Assembly: GCF_005771425.1 (NCBI RefSeq)
Contig: NZ_VBTZ01000004.1
Coordinates: forward strand, 124,001-188,000
Direction of reading: 5' to 3'
Length of the DNA: 64,000 nt
Source: Methylocystis sp. B8
GTDB lineage: Bacteria > Pseudomonadota > Alphaproteobacteria > Rhizobiales > Beijerinckiaceae
Numbering within the stretch: the first letter of the stretch is position 1; each line of letters opens with the position of its first letter. The notes under the pieces are model-generated. The model was not told the DNA's origin, did not search any database, and saw nothing but the letters and a program-made list of their open reading frames with translations. The translations under genes and the position numbers were made by a program. Below, one piece after another: positions 52,660-61,700 of this stretch.

Positions 52660-52958
52660 ATATTTTTGGATTGTTCGGGCGCCGCAGCGCCACCGCGCCG
52701 GTCGCGCGTGAGCGCCTGCAGATTCTTCTCGCGCATGAACGCAAATCGGCGCGCGATTCCGATCTGATCGGCGTTCTGCATAAGGAAGTTCTCGCCGCGA
52801 TCTCCAAGCACATAGCCGTCGACCCCGATAAGGTCATGGTGAAGATGCATCGCAAGGACGATGTCTCGCTGCTCGAAATCGACATCGAGATCGAGTCGGA
52901 GGCCACGCTCGAAGGCGATGTCGCGTTCGAAGAGGATGTGAGCGGCAAAGCGGCCTGA
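52656..52958 (+). CDS. minE: cell division topological specificity factor MinE
   Basis: Displaces MinC from MinD and drives oscillation. It has 100 residues with NIFGLFGRR at the N-terminal membrane-targeting end, [16 protein letters not shown] for MinD contact, and the dimerisation domain [18 protein letters not shown]. The ATG overlaps the minD stop, so the two are coupled. The C-terminal tail is acidic. Confidence 0.96.
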   Translation: MNIFGLFGRRSATAPVARERLQILLAHERKSARDSDLIGVLHKEVLAAISKHIAVDPDKVMVKMHRKDDVSLLEIDIEIESEATLEGDVAFEEDVSGKAA

Positions 52959-53096
52959 GTTTTCCCAGCCCGAGAGCTTCCAACTCTTCGACGACCCTGA
53001 GAATGCGCAGGCGCCGCGCTGAGTGTTGCGCCTAGCGCATTGATCTCAACAACCTTTTACGGCGCGAGTCGATTTTCGGTCAGGCGCCCCTTTGCG

Positions 53097-53121
53097 CCAA
53101 TGTTAATGCATATTACATTGG
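53097..53121. promoter_or_regulatory. inverted repeat before the DUF2852 gene
   Basis: CCAATGT(T)AAT and ATTACATTGG, 10-base arms with one bulged T around GCAT, lie 51 bases before the DUF2852 ATG. The AT-rich stretch stands out from the GC-rich background and fits an operator or promoter. Confidence 0.45.
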
Positions 53122-53171
53122 TGTCGGCCCCGCTTCGCGGCGGGCGGCCGTTGACAAAACTGGAGCCCATC

Positions 53172-53657
53172 ATGAGCTGCCATCGTTATTCCCGCATGTC
53201 GTCGTCTGGAGAGCGCGGATCGCCCTGGGGCCATTGCGGGCGGATGCCCTGGAGGCCCTATGAGATCGCGGCGGTGATCCTCGGCTTTTTCATCTTCTGG
53301 CCGCTCGGCGTCGCGATCCTGTTCTGGAAGCTTTGGCAGAAGAGCCAGGGCTATGAAGGCGATCTATTCGCCTTCGCCCAGGAGCAGGGCGCGCGCGTCA
53401 AGGAAGCGGTGAGCGGCGTCGCCCGCGAGACTTCGGCGGGTTGGGGCGGTCCGTCCTTCATGCGCTCGACCGGCAATGTCGCTTTCGACGAATGGCGCGA
53501 AGGCGAACTCGCTCGGCTCGAGGAAGAGCGCCGCAAGCTCGCTGAAGCGGAGCGCGATTTCGCCGAGCACATTGAGCAGCTGCGCCGCGCCCGCGACCGC
53601 GAGGAATTCGAGTCTTTCATGCGCGGCCGCAAGAACGGCGAGAGCAAAGGCGCGTAA
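53172..53657 (+). CDS. DUF2852 membrane protein
   Basis: A 161-residue protein with one membrane helix (EIAAVILGFFIFWPLGVAILFW), then a charged cytoplasmic part with a coiled coil (ARLEEERRKLAEAERDFAEHI). The TM region and RMPWRPYEIAAVIL mark DUF2852, common in alphaproteobacteria and of unknown role. TGGAG precedes the ATG. It is followed by a strong terminator and preceded by an inverted repeat, so it is its own transcription unit. Confidence 0.85.
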   Translation: MSCHRYSRMSSSGERGSPWGHCGRMPWRPYEIAAVILGFFIFWPLGVAILFWKLWQKSQGYEGDLFAFAQEQGARVKEAVSGVARETSAGWGGPSFMRSTGNVAFDEWREGELARLEEERRKLAEAERDFAEHIEQLRRARDREEFESFMRGRKNGESKGA

Positions 53658-53694
53658 AGCCGCTTAGGCCGCGGCGCGCTGACCTGCACAAGAA

Positions 53695-53731
53695 GAGGCG
53701 CAAATCGGCGAATGTCCGATTTGCGCCTCTA
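53695..53731 (+). terminator. Rho-independent terminator after the DUF2852 gene
   Basis: AGAGGCGCAAATCGG and CCGATTTGCGCCTCT make a 15-base perfect stem with a 7-base loop, then ACCTTTTTG. It is the clearest intrinsic terminator in the window. Confidence 0.85.
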
Positions 53732-53843
53732 CCTTTTTGCGGCCGGCCAGCAGAACAACATAAAAATCCTGCGCCGCTGTGCGAGCGGCATCTATGATTC
53801 AGCGACGGCTCGCGGCTAGAGGTTCGCCTCGCACGCGACTTTC

Positions 53844-54329
53844 TTAACGAGGAATGACGGACCCTTTCCGCGTCAGAAGGCCCCCTCTGACGAATCCGAT
53901 CTTGCCGTTGTAAGAGACGTGGCACCAGCCCCTGCCGAGCCCGCTTTTACAGCGAAGAACGTCGACTTTTTCGCCGCCGGGAATCGTTTCGATGACCCGT
54001 GAAAACATGCTCGCGCGCCGTTTTAGACTGGCTGCGTTCGTCGTCACGACTGGCGCGACGACGACCTGTGATCCGGACGTCCCGAGCGCAGGCGCGTTCA
54101 CCCATCCCGTCTTCGAACCGTAGCGGACCTGGCACCAGCTATGACGCCAGCCCGGGTTGCAGCTCAACACTTGCACGTCAGTTCCGGCCGGGATCTCACC
54201 GATTCTGCGCCACGACATTCCCGGTCCAGCGCGTAGCGTGGCCGGACTTTGGGCGGTGGCCGCCTGGGCGATGTCCTGGACAAGAAAAGCGACAAGGCCG
54301 ACCGTCGCTGCAGCGAGCATGTTTCGCAT
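53844..54329 (-). CDS. exported bacterial SH3-domain protein
   Basis: A 161-residue protein with a signal peptide ending QAATAQ and two SH3b modules, LRAGPGMSWRRIGEIPAGTDVQVLSC and RRASMFSRVIETIPGGEKVDVLRC, each followed by WCQVRY or WCHVSY and a GWV/GFV strand. SH3b repeats bind cell wall or proteins in the envelope. AGGAG lies nine bases before the ATG. Cysteines pair in each module. Confidence 0.85.
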   Translation of the reverse strand: MRNMLAAATVGLVAFLVQDIAQAATAQSPATLRAGPGMSWRRIGEIPAGTDVQVLSCNPGWRHSWCQVRYGSKTGWVNAPALGTSGSQVVVAPVVTTNAASLKRRASMFSRVIETIPGGEKVDVLRCKSGLGRGWCHVSYNGKIGFVRGGLLTRKGSVIPR

Positions 54330-54683
54330 GACGAATTCTCCTATATTAACAACAACAACTTTTGTCTTCCTGCGTTGCACAGATATATCGGGCGAGCGGA
54401 CGGAGATTTCTACTACGCCGCTTTGACGGTCTCTCAGCAATGCTCCGACTCGTTCATTGTTCTGGAGACGAGAAGAAGACAAACCGCGGCGCTTGACTGT
54501 TTTTCAGTTGGGACAGGCCTAAAGCTTTTCTAGAGGGGGATTTACACAAAATTTCCGAGATAGGCGGAGCGCGACAACGCCCGCCGCCGCAGGCAGTCGC
54601 CATCAGGCCACACCTCCCAAATATCTGCCCGTTAACTACACTTTTCGACCCTGAATTAACGCGCCGACGGCAATCCTCGCGGC
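54330..54683. other. divergent intergenic region, AT-richer
   Basis: This 354-base gap separates the SH3b gene (minus) from the extensin-like gene (plus) and must hold both promoters. It is AT-richer than the genes. I see no convincing inverted repeat, RNA or coding frame; TTAACTA and GAATTAACG near 54631 and 54655 have spacing wrong for a CtrA box. Confidence 0.5.
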
Positions 54684-55628
54684 ATGGTCCGCCGCGCCAA
54701 TCCATTGCTACCGCTTCTGGCGCTCGCAGCGGCGGCGCTTTCTTCTTGCTCCATCGGGCAGAAGCCTCAGCGGCCGGCTTGGCGCACCCAGGCTGAAAAC
54801 GCCTGTCTTGCCGAAAAGCGCGTCAATCCTTCCGAATTCATCGCGCTCGCGCAGGAAGTCGACGGTCCCGGCATCTGCGGCCTCACCAGACCGTTCAAAG
54901 TGACGGCCCTCCAGGAGGGTGCCGTCTCCTTTAACGCCACCGCCACGCTCGACTGCTCGATGGTCGCCGAGCTCGACGCATGGCTCGCCGATACGGTGCA
55001 GCCCGCCGCGAAGGCGCGTTTCGGACAGCAGGTCGTTCAGATCAATTCTATGGGCTCTTATGCCTGCCGCGGCATGAACAATCAGCGGTGGGCGCAGCTT
55101 TCGGAACATTCCTTCGGCAACGCGCTCGATATCGGCGGCTTTGTGCTCGCCGACGGCCGCGAGATCACGCTCATGCGCGATTGGTGGCGGGGGGACGAAC
55201 AGACCCGCGCCTTTCTGATGGACGTGCATCGCGGCTCATGCGGCCATTTTTCGACGGTGCTGTCGCCGGGTTCGAACGCCTTCCACTACAACCATATTCA
55301 CGTCGATCTGGCGTTACATGGCCGCTCAGGCCGCAGCATTTGCAAGCCCGAGCCGCAGGAGACTTTGCCGCCGCCCGATCCGTCGCCGCTCATTGCACAA
55401 AGCCGCACGCCGCCGCCGGCTCAAGACGACGAGACCGACAATGACACGACCGGCAAGCCGCCGCTCGCCGCCTTCGAGGGCGGACGTGACGGCTTTGGAC
55501 CTGTCGCAGGACCTGAGGCCTATGCCCCGCCTCCGCCTCCGCCGCTGCCGCCGCGGCGCGACGAGATCGGTCAGTTCATCGAAGAGACGGAACAGACTTC
55601 GAGCATCAGCCGGCGCAGGAGGCTATAG
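54684..55628 (+). CDS. extensin-like domain lipoprotein
   Basis: A 314-residue exported protein with a lipobox-like LSSCS. The extensin-like C domain covers residues of about 35-220: the conserved AQLSEHSFGNALDIGGF and NAFHYNHIHVDLALH resemble the metal-binding core of M15 peptidases and suggest a wall-active hydrolase. The C-terminus is Pro-rich (PPPPPPLPP) and ends in a short acidic stretch. The family is common in Rhizobiales; substrate unknown. Confidence 0.88.
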   Translation: MVRRANPLLPLLALAAAALSSCSIGQKPQRPAWRTQAENACLAEKRVNPSEFIALAQEVDGPGICGLTRPFKVTALQEGAVSFNATATLDCSMVAELDAWLADTVQPAAKARFGQQVVQINSMGSYACRGMNNQRWAQLSEHSFGNALDIGGFVLADGREITLMRDWWRGDEQTRAFLMDVHRGSCGHFSTVLSPGSNAFHYNHIHVDLALHGRSGRSICKPEPQETLPPPDPSPLIAQSRTPPPAQDDETDNDTTGKPPLAAFEGGRDGFGPVAGPEAYAPPPPPPLPPRRDEIGQFIEETEQTSSISRRRRL

Positions 55629-55651
55629 TATTCTCCGATCGCCGGTCTGCG

Positions 55652-56062
55652 TCAGCGCTTGCCCGCGCCCATATTCACGAGCCGCAGAATGAGCCAGGCC
55701 GGGATGACGAAAACGGCGCCTGCGAGCACATAGCTGACAAGCTCCCTCACCGCGCCGAAGCCCAGTTGATAGATGCGGTCGAAGAAGGCTTGTACGCCGC
55801 GGAAAATATCGATCGGCCGCAGTTCGAGCCACATCAGCAGCGCGCCGACGACGAGCGAGATAAAAAACAACCGCACGAAAGTGTTGAGCGGCGAGCCGCC
55901 AAGGAAATTTTCAAGCGTATTGTTCGACGCCATCTCTCTGGTTTCCTGTGCAAGTTCGTCGGAGCCGGGTAGCATCAGCAGATCGCGCCGGACCTCGCGC
56001 TGCGCCAGCTGACGCGGCTTGTCGAGATGCGGCCAATTGGCGAAGGGTCCCTGATCAGCCAT
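55652..56062 (-). CDS. DUF6460-type membrane protein
   Basis: A 136-residue protein. The soluble N-terminal 43 residues (MADQGPFANWPHL) precede the core MASNNTLENFLGGSPLNTFVRL and two helices (LFFISLVVGALLMWLEL, LAGAVFVIPAWLILRLV) with an amphipathic stretch between. AGGAG eight bases before the first ATG supports the longer form over a start at residue 44. Function is unknown. Confidence 0.75.
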   Translation of the reverse strand: MADQGPFANWPHLDKPRQLAQREVRRDLLMLPGSDELAQETREMASNNTLENFLGGSPLNTFVRLFFISLVVGALLMWLELRPIDIFRGVQAFFDRIYQLGFGAVRELVSYVLAGAVFVIPAWLILRLVNMGAGKR

Positions 56063-56092
56063 CGGGGCGCTCCTGCGGACGCGTCCTAGGGC

Positions 56093-56539
56093 TCACAAAG
56101 AGCCTCCGGGCGACGCCTCTTCGCGGAAGATGCGCATTATGCGGCGCAGAAACCGCTCGGTAAAGGAGAGCGCGCGCTCAAACTGCTCTTCATTTGGCAC
56201 ATTATTTGGCGCATCGTTCGGCCTTGCCGCAGGCGGATTTGGCGCGGCCTCGGCGCGCGCTTTGAGCGCGGCGTTCTCCTTGCGCAGCCGGTCGATCTCC
56301 GCTTCGAGTCCGGCGCGCTCTTCGGCGCCAAGCCGGCATATCGTGACGCCGTCCTTCACCGAACAATAAGAGAGCGCGCCTGTTTCCTTATTCAGCCGCA
56401 CATAGCCGCCTTCTGCCGGCGTCAGCGTGAAGCGTTCGCCTTCCGGCGCCACGATCGGCGGCGGCGTCTCAGCGAACGCCGGCGCTCGAAAGACGACGAC
56501 AACGCCAATGGCCAGTAAAACACGCCGTGATTGGCTCAT
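56093..56539 (-). CDS. exported hypothetical protein with coiled coil
   Basis: A 146-residue protein with a signal peptide ending AFA. The mature part starts with a beta-rich segment (GERFTLTPAEGGYVRLNKETGALSYC) containing two cysteines, then a coiled coil (EERAGLEAEIDRLRKENAALKAR), a Pro/Asn linker and a basic C-terminal helix. I recognise no named domain. It is 30 bases upstream of the DUF6460 gene on the same strand and may be co-transcribed with it. Confidence 0.7.
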   Translation of the reverse strand: MSQSRRVLLAIGVVVVFRAPAFAETPPPIVAPEGERFTLTPAEGGYVRLNKETGALSYCSVKDGVTICRLGAEERAGLEAEIDRLRKENAALKARAEAAPNPPAARPNDAPNNVPNEEQFERALSFTERFLRRIMRIFREEASPGGSL

Positions 56540-56733
56540 GCGCCGCCACTTTAATGGAGAAGTTTGATCGCAAATGGGCGCTCGTGGCTTGCGCGTCAAT
56601 GGCGTCGGCGCGGCCTCGCGCTGGCCTCAGCTCGACCGCCCGCGCTTGAACGCCCGGACGGCCTCGGCCATATAGCTATAGCCGGAGCGCTTTAGGGTTC
56701 TGGCCGAAGAGGCGCCAACAGGGCTTCATTCAC

Positions 56734-57159
56734 ATGTCGCGTCCGCCGCTCAATTCGCCGTTCCTGCTCGGATTCGATGAAATCGAACGGGCGCTCGACC
56801 GCGTCGCCCGCACCGCGTCGGATGGCTATCCGCCTTACAACATCGAACGCATCCCGCGCAGCGACAGTGCGCCGGAGCTGCTTCGCATCACGCTCGCCGT
56901 CGCCGGCTTCACCCGCGATCAGCTCGACGTCTCGCTCGAAGAAAACCAGCTCGTCATCCGCGGTCGACAGACCGAGGAGCGGGAACGCCATTTCCTTCAT
57001 CGCGGCATCGCCGCGCGGCAGTTTCAGCGCGCCTTTCTTCTCGCCGAAGGGATGCAGGTGCTCGGCGCCGATCTCGTCAACGGGCTGCTCTCCATCGATC
57101 TGGCGCGGCCCGAGCCCGAGCGCGTGATTAAAAAAATAGAAATCGTAGCGCGCGATTGA
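56734..57159 (+). CDS. Hsp20/alpha-crystallin small heat shock protein
   Basis: A 141-residue chaperone of the IbpA class. The alpha-crystallin domain is seen in YNIERIPRSDSAPELLRITLAVAGF, DVSLEENQLVIRGRQ and RGIAARQFQRAFLLAEG. The usual hydrophobic N-terminal arm is short and the C-terminal IxI-like tail is not obvious. No ROSE thermometer is visible in the leader. The next gene starts 21 bases after the stop. Confidence 0.93.
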   Translation: MSRPPLNSPFLLGFDEIERALDRVARTASDGYPPYNIERIPRSDSAPELLRITLAVAGFTRDQLDVSLEENQLVIRGRQTEERERHFLHRGIAARQFQRAFLLAEGMQVLGADLVNGLLSIDLARPEPERVIKKIEIVARD

Positions 57160-57179
57160 GAAGCGCTCTATCAGGAGCC

Positions 57180-58469
57180 ATGTTCGAGCTTGCCGTCGCG
57201 CTAATATTGATCGTGATCAACGGGATTTTCTCGTTGTCCGAACTCGCTATCGTTTCATCCCGCAAGGTTCGGCTGAAGACTTTGGCCGCGGAAGGGCGCC
57301 GCGGCGCCGCCGCCGCTCTGGCGCTGGCCGATAATCCGGGACGTTTCCTCTCCACCGTGCAAATCGGGATCACGCTTGTCGGCGTCCTCGCGGGCGCTTT
57401 TTCCGGCGCGGCGCTGGGCCAGCGGCTTGCGCAGGAGCTGCGCGCGCAAGGCCTGTCGGGCCCGGCCGCGGACTGGATCGGCTATGGCGGGGTCATCGGC
57501 TTCATCACTTATCTCTCGGTGGTGATCGGCGAATTGCTGCCCAAGAACATCGCCCTGCGTCACGCGGAAACCATCGCCTGCCGCATGGCGGCGCCGATGG
57601 CCTTTCTTTCCGCGCTCGGCGCGCCCGTCGTCTGGCTGCTCGATGCGTCGACGAGGCTCATTTTGTTGCTCGTCGGCCAGTCAAGCGAACTGCAGTCCGC
57701 GGTGACTGACGAGGAAATCAAGACCCTCGTCGCCGAGGCGCATTCGGCGGGCTCGATCGAAGCCGACGAACAGCAGATGATCGCGGGCGTGCTGCGTCTG
57801 GGCGACCGCGCCGCGCGCGCGCTGATGACGCCGCGCGCCGAAGTGGATTGGCTCGATCTCAGCGAACCAGAGGACGTTCTGCGCCAAAAGCTCGTCGAAG
57901 CGACGCACGCGCGCCTGCCGGTCAGCCGCGGCGACATGGACGACATGATCGGCGTATTGCTCATTCGCGAATTGCTGGGGCCGGCGCTGCGTGGCGAGCC
58001 GCTCAATATCGAAGCCCATGTGCGGCCGGCGCCGGTCGTGCCCGATTCGATCGACGCGCTCGACGCGCTGAACGTCCTGCGCGAAGCCGAGACGCCGATG
58101 GCGCTGGTTCACGACGAATATGGCCATTTCGAAGGCGTGGTGACGCCGGCCGACATTCTCGACGCGATCGCCGGCGCCTTCAGGTCCAACGAGGGCGATG
58201 AGGAGCCCGAGGCGATCCGGCGCGACGACGGCAGCTGGCTGCTCGCCGGCTGGATGCCGGTCGACGAAATGGCCGAGCTGCTGCGCGTCTCGCTGCCCGA
58301 GAGCAGAAGTTATGAGACCGTCGCCGGCCTCGTGCTCGATGGGCTTATCCGCTTCCCGACGCTTGGCGAAACGGTCGAGAAGCTCGGTTGGCGCTTCGAG
58401 GTCGTCGATCTCGACGGCCGCCGCGTCGACAAGGTGCTTGCCTCGAAAGTGCCCGCAGAGAGTCAGTAG
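57180..58469 (+). CDS. CNNM/CorC-type hemolysin family transporter
   Basis: A 429-residue membrane protein. The N-terminal DUF21/CNNM domain has three or four helices (ELAVALILIVINGIFSLSELAIVSS, VQIGITLVGVLAGAFSG, LSVVIGELLPKNIALRHA), then two CBS modules (MTPRAEVDWLDLSEPEDVL, HDEYGHFEGVVTPADIL) and a CorC_HlyC domain. Family members move Mg2+ or Co2+. The ATG of MFELAV lies two bases past CAGGAGCC, a tight spacing; a TTG at 57156 is in frame. Confidence 0.92.
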   Translation: MFELAVALILIVINGIFSLSELAIVSSRKVRLKTLAAEGRRGAAAALALADNPGRFLSTVQIGITLVGVLAGAFSGAALGQRLAQELRAQGLSGPAADWIGYGGVIGFITYLSVVIGELLPKNIALRHAETIACRMAAPMAFLSALGAPVVWLLDASTRLILLLVGQSSELQSAVTDEEIKTLVAEAHSAGSIEADEQQMIAGVLRLGDRAARALMTPRAEVDWLDLSEPEDVLRQKLVEATHARLPVSRGDMDDMIGVLLIRELLGPALRGEPLNIEAHVRPAPVVPDSIDALDALNVLREAETPMALVHDEYGHFEGVVTPADILDAIAGAFRSNEGDEEPEAIRRDDGSWLLAGWMPVDEMAELLRVSLPESRSYETVAGLVLDGLIRFPTLGETVEKLGWRFEVVDLDGRRVDKVLASKVPAESQ

Positions 58470-58589
58470 CGCTGACTCAGATTCCTGCTCTGCCTAGCGT
58501 TGGTTTGATGCAGTTGTCCGGCTGTCGAAAGCGCCATGAGGACGTCCGGTCAGAAGTCTTCCGCGCTCTCTAATGATACGTCTTGACGC

Positions 58590-58606
58590 TCGGGAAGAAT
58601 TCCCGA
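58590..58606. promoter_or_regulatory. 17-bp palindrome before the TonB receptor gene
   Basis: TCGGGAA-GAA-TTCCCGA, with perfect 7-base arms, 154 bases before the receptor start and 121 after the CorC-like stop. It may be an operator of the receptor or a transcript-end hairpin. The rest of this 290-base gap is AT-richer and shows nothing else I can name. Confidence 0.4.
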
Positions 58607-58759
58607 AAAACACAGGATCACATCCCAATAAAGTCGTTATTTTTCAGTAGTGTAGATAGCATGTCACACCTTGGAAATATTAGCTCTGCAGCCAAGCTGA
58701 CGAGGGACGGAAAGTTGTTTCCAGCGGTATAACGCCCAGGCTAACGCCATGGGGCAGAA

Positions 58760-61700
58760 ATGATCGGTTCCAAAAAACAAGCTTCTCTGATTGCGCTTGC
58801 CGCATCGCTGGCGTCTGGGGCGGCGCATGCCCAGCAAGCGCTCCCAACCATTGAAGTCGGCGCAACGCCTCTACGCTCTACCTCTCGTCCTTCGCCAACT
58901 GTCGCCGCTGCCCCCGCCATGCATCCGGCGGGGGCTACGCCCGCGCCGGCCCCCGCTCCCTATATTTCGCCGCTCGTGACCTATCAGGTTCCGGCGTCCG
59001 TTCACGTCGTCGACAGCCAGGAAATCGCCAATAGCCGCAAGTTTAACCTCGGCGAGGCGCTGCAACGCACAGCGCCCGGAGTGGCGATCAACGATGTCGG
59101 CGGCAATCCCTCTTTCCCCGAGGTTGATTATCGCGGCTTCGTCGCTTCGCCTTTCGCTGGCGTGCCGCAAGGTCTCGCCGTGTTCCAGAATGGCGTTCGC
59201 ATCAATGAGATGTGGGGCGACACCGTCAATTGGGACTTGATTCCGAGCGTCGCCATCGACCGAGTCGCGATCGAGACGGGCAACCCTCTCTATGGTTTGA
59301 ACGCCATCGGCGGCGCCATCGTTCTCGACATGAAGAGCGGCTTCACCTGGCAGGGCTCAGAGCTTGATATTCGCGGCGGCTCCTTCAATCGCCGTCAGGG
59401 CGTATTTCAATATGGGCGTAAGATCGCAGATTTCGCCCTTTATGCCGCTGGCGAGGCGTCGGGCGATTCCGGCTACCGCTATTTCTCCGGCTCGCAGATC
59501 AAGCGCTTTTACGGCGACATCGGCTATCGCGCCGAAAGCGTCGAGATTCACGCCAACGCCACGCTCGGATCGAACCATTTTGGCGCCTCTGGGCCAGCGC
59601 CGGTGGAGCTGGTGGCGGGAGACAAGAGTTCGACCTACACGACGCCGCAGACATACAAAAATCAGGTCATGATGTTTGACCTCAACGGCGTGGTCGACGT
59701 CAGCCCGACGACAAGACTGCTCGGCGACATTCATTATCGCGGCTACAATCAGGCCCGCGTCGACGGCAATACCACCGAGTTCGAATGCGAGGGCGGGCAG
59801 GCCTTTTGCGCCACGGGCGACGGTCAGCCCACAAGCGTGCCGAATTTTTTCAATACGGGAAACGAACTCATCCAAGGTCCAGCGCTTGGCGCGATCGACC
59901 GCACCTGGACGAAGATCAATACGATCGGCTTCACCGGGCAGCTCAATAACACAGATAAGATTTTCGGCTTTCCGAACAGGTTCACCGTCGGCGTCAACCT
60001 TGAACACGGATATACCGGCTTCAAGGCGAACCAGGAGCTTGGAATCGTCAACGCCGACTTCACGGTCACCGGCTTCAACTACTTCACCAATGAGCCGGCC
60101 GCCGGCATCGCGCCGGTCAATCTCAACGTCTCGAATTACTATTTGGGCGCCTATGCGCTGGACGCGCTCGATCTGGCCGACCAACTCACTGTCACCGGCG
60201 GCTTGCGCTACAACCGCGCCAGCGTCCAGATGTATGACAATATGGGCACGGCGCTGAACTCGACCCATATTTTCGATCACATAAATCCGATGGGCGGCCT
60301 GACGTACAAAATCACGCCGCAGATCGCCGCCTTCGCCAGCTATTCGATCGCAAACCGGGCGCCGACGCCGCTCGAACTCGGCTGCTCGGACCCGAACCGC
60401 CCCTGCGTGATCGACGCCTTCCTGGTGGCCGATCCGCCGCTGAAGCAGGTGACGTCCAACACGATCGACATGGGCCTGCGCGGCGGCTTCAGACCCGCCG
60501 AAGCTCTGCCCGACATGCTCGCTCGCTTCCCCGGAACGCTTCAGTGGTCGGCGGGAATATTCAGAACCAATGTCTTCGACGACATTCTCAGCATTCCGAG
60601 CCAGATCGTCGGCCGCGGCTATTTCACCAACGCCGGCAACACCGTGCGTCAAGGCGCAGAATTGTCCATGCGCTACGCCGACGAGCGCATGTCGGCCTAT
60701 GTGAATTACACGCTGACCGACGCCTATTTCAATTCGCAGAACATCCTCGGCTCGCCGAACAACCCCGCGGTCCTTGCGGTTGGGTCGACGGGCGTTCTGG
60801 TCAATCCAGGCGCCACGCTTCCGTCGATTGCGCGCCATCGTTTCAAGACCGGCGTCGATTATGCAATGACGCCAAAATGGAAGGTCGGCGGCGATTTCGT
60901 CTATGCGACCGGTCCCTATCTCGCGGGCGACTGGGCCAATCAGTTCGGGACGCTGTCGCCCTACGGCATTCTGAACCTGCGCACGTCCTATGACATAACG
61001 CCCTATCTGCAGCTCTATGCGTTGATCGAGAATGTGACGAACACGCGGGCGCGCAGTTTCGGCACATTCTTCGAGACGAACGCGATCAACTTTGCGAATT
61101 TCTATAATCCGAAGATGGTCTCGGTCGGCCCGCCGACGGCGTTCTATGCCGGCATGAAATGGAATTTCGGCGGGGAGCCGACCGGCTGGATGGCTTTGGC
61201 GCCGAACGAAGCCGCGCGCGAAACAGCCAACGCGACTGTCCCGCGCAAATGGGCGGGCGTCTATGCCGGCCTCAACGCGGGCTACGGCTGGGGCTCAAAG
61301 ACGGGCGTTCGCGTAGGGCCCAACGGTTTCGCCGACAACTTCGCCGGACTCTGGAACGAGAAGATCGTCGCCGAGGATCCGGTTGAAGGCAATGCAGCCT
61401 GGTGGAGCTTGTTCCTGCCCGGCGCGGCCGCGGGGGCGAACACTGGATACGCCAAAGTGAACCGCGACGGCTTCGTTGGCGGCGGCCAGATCGGATGGAA
61501 CTATCAGGACGAATCTGACGTCGTGCTCGGTCTCGAAGCCGATTTTCAGGGGACGCTTTTCCGCGGCAAGGGTTCCTATAGCGGCGTCCTTGTCGAAAAT
61601 GCGGGATATATCGATAAGGAAGAGGACGGCGACCTCGAGAGCCTTGTGTTGACACGTCAATCCTTCGGCGGCGGCGCGGTTTCGGCGTCGACGCACTGGA

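Noticed and set aside
56641-56733. ROSE-type RNA thermometer before the Hsp20 gene
   Set aside because: No U(U/C)GCU element pairing with a ribosome site is visible, and no clear ribosome site exists in the leader.
59357-60838. 493-codon minus-strand frame inside the TonB receptor gene
   Set aside because: Antisense shadow with no domain; the receptor frame is continuous and has a plug and barrel.
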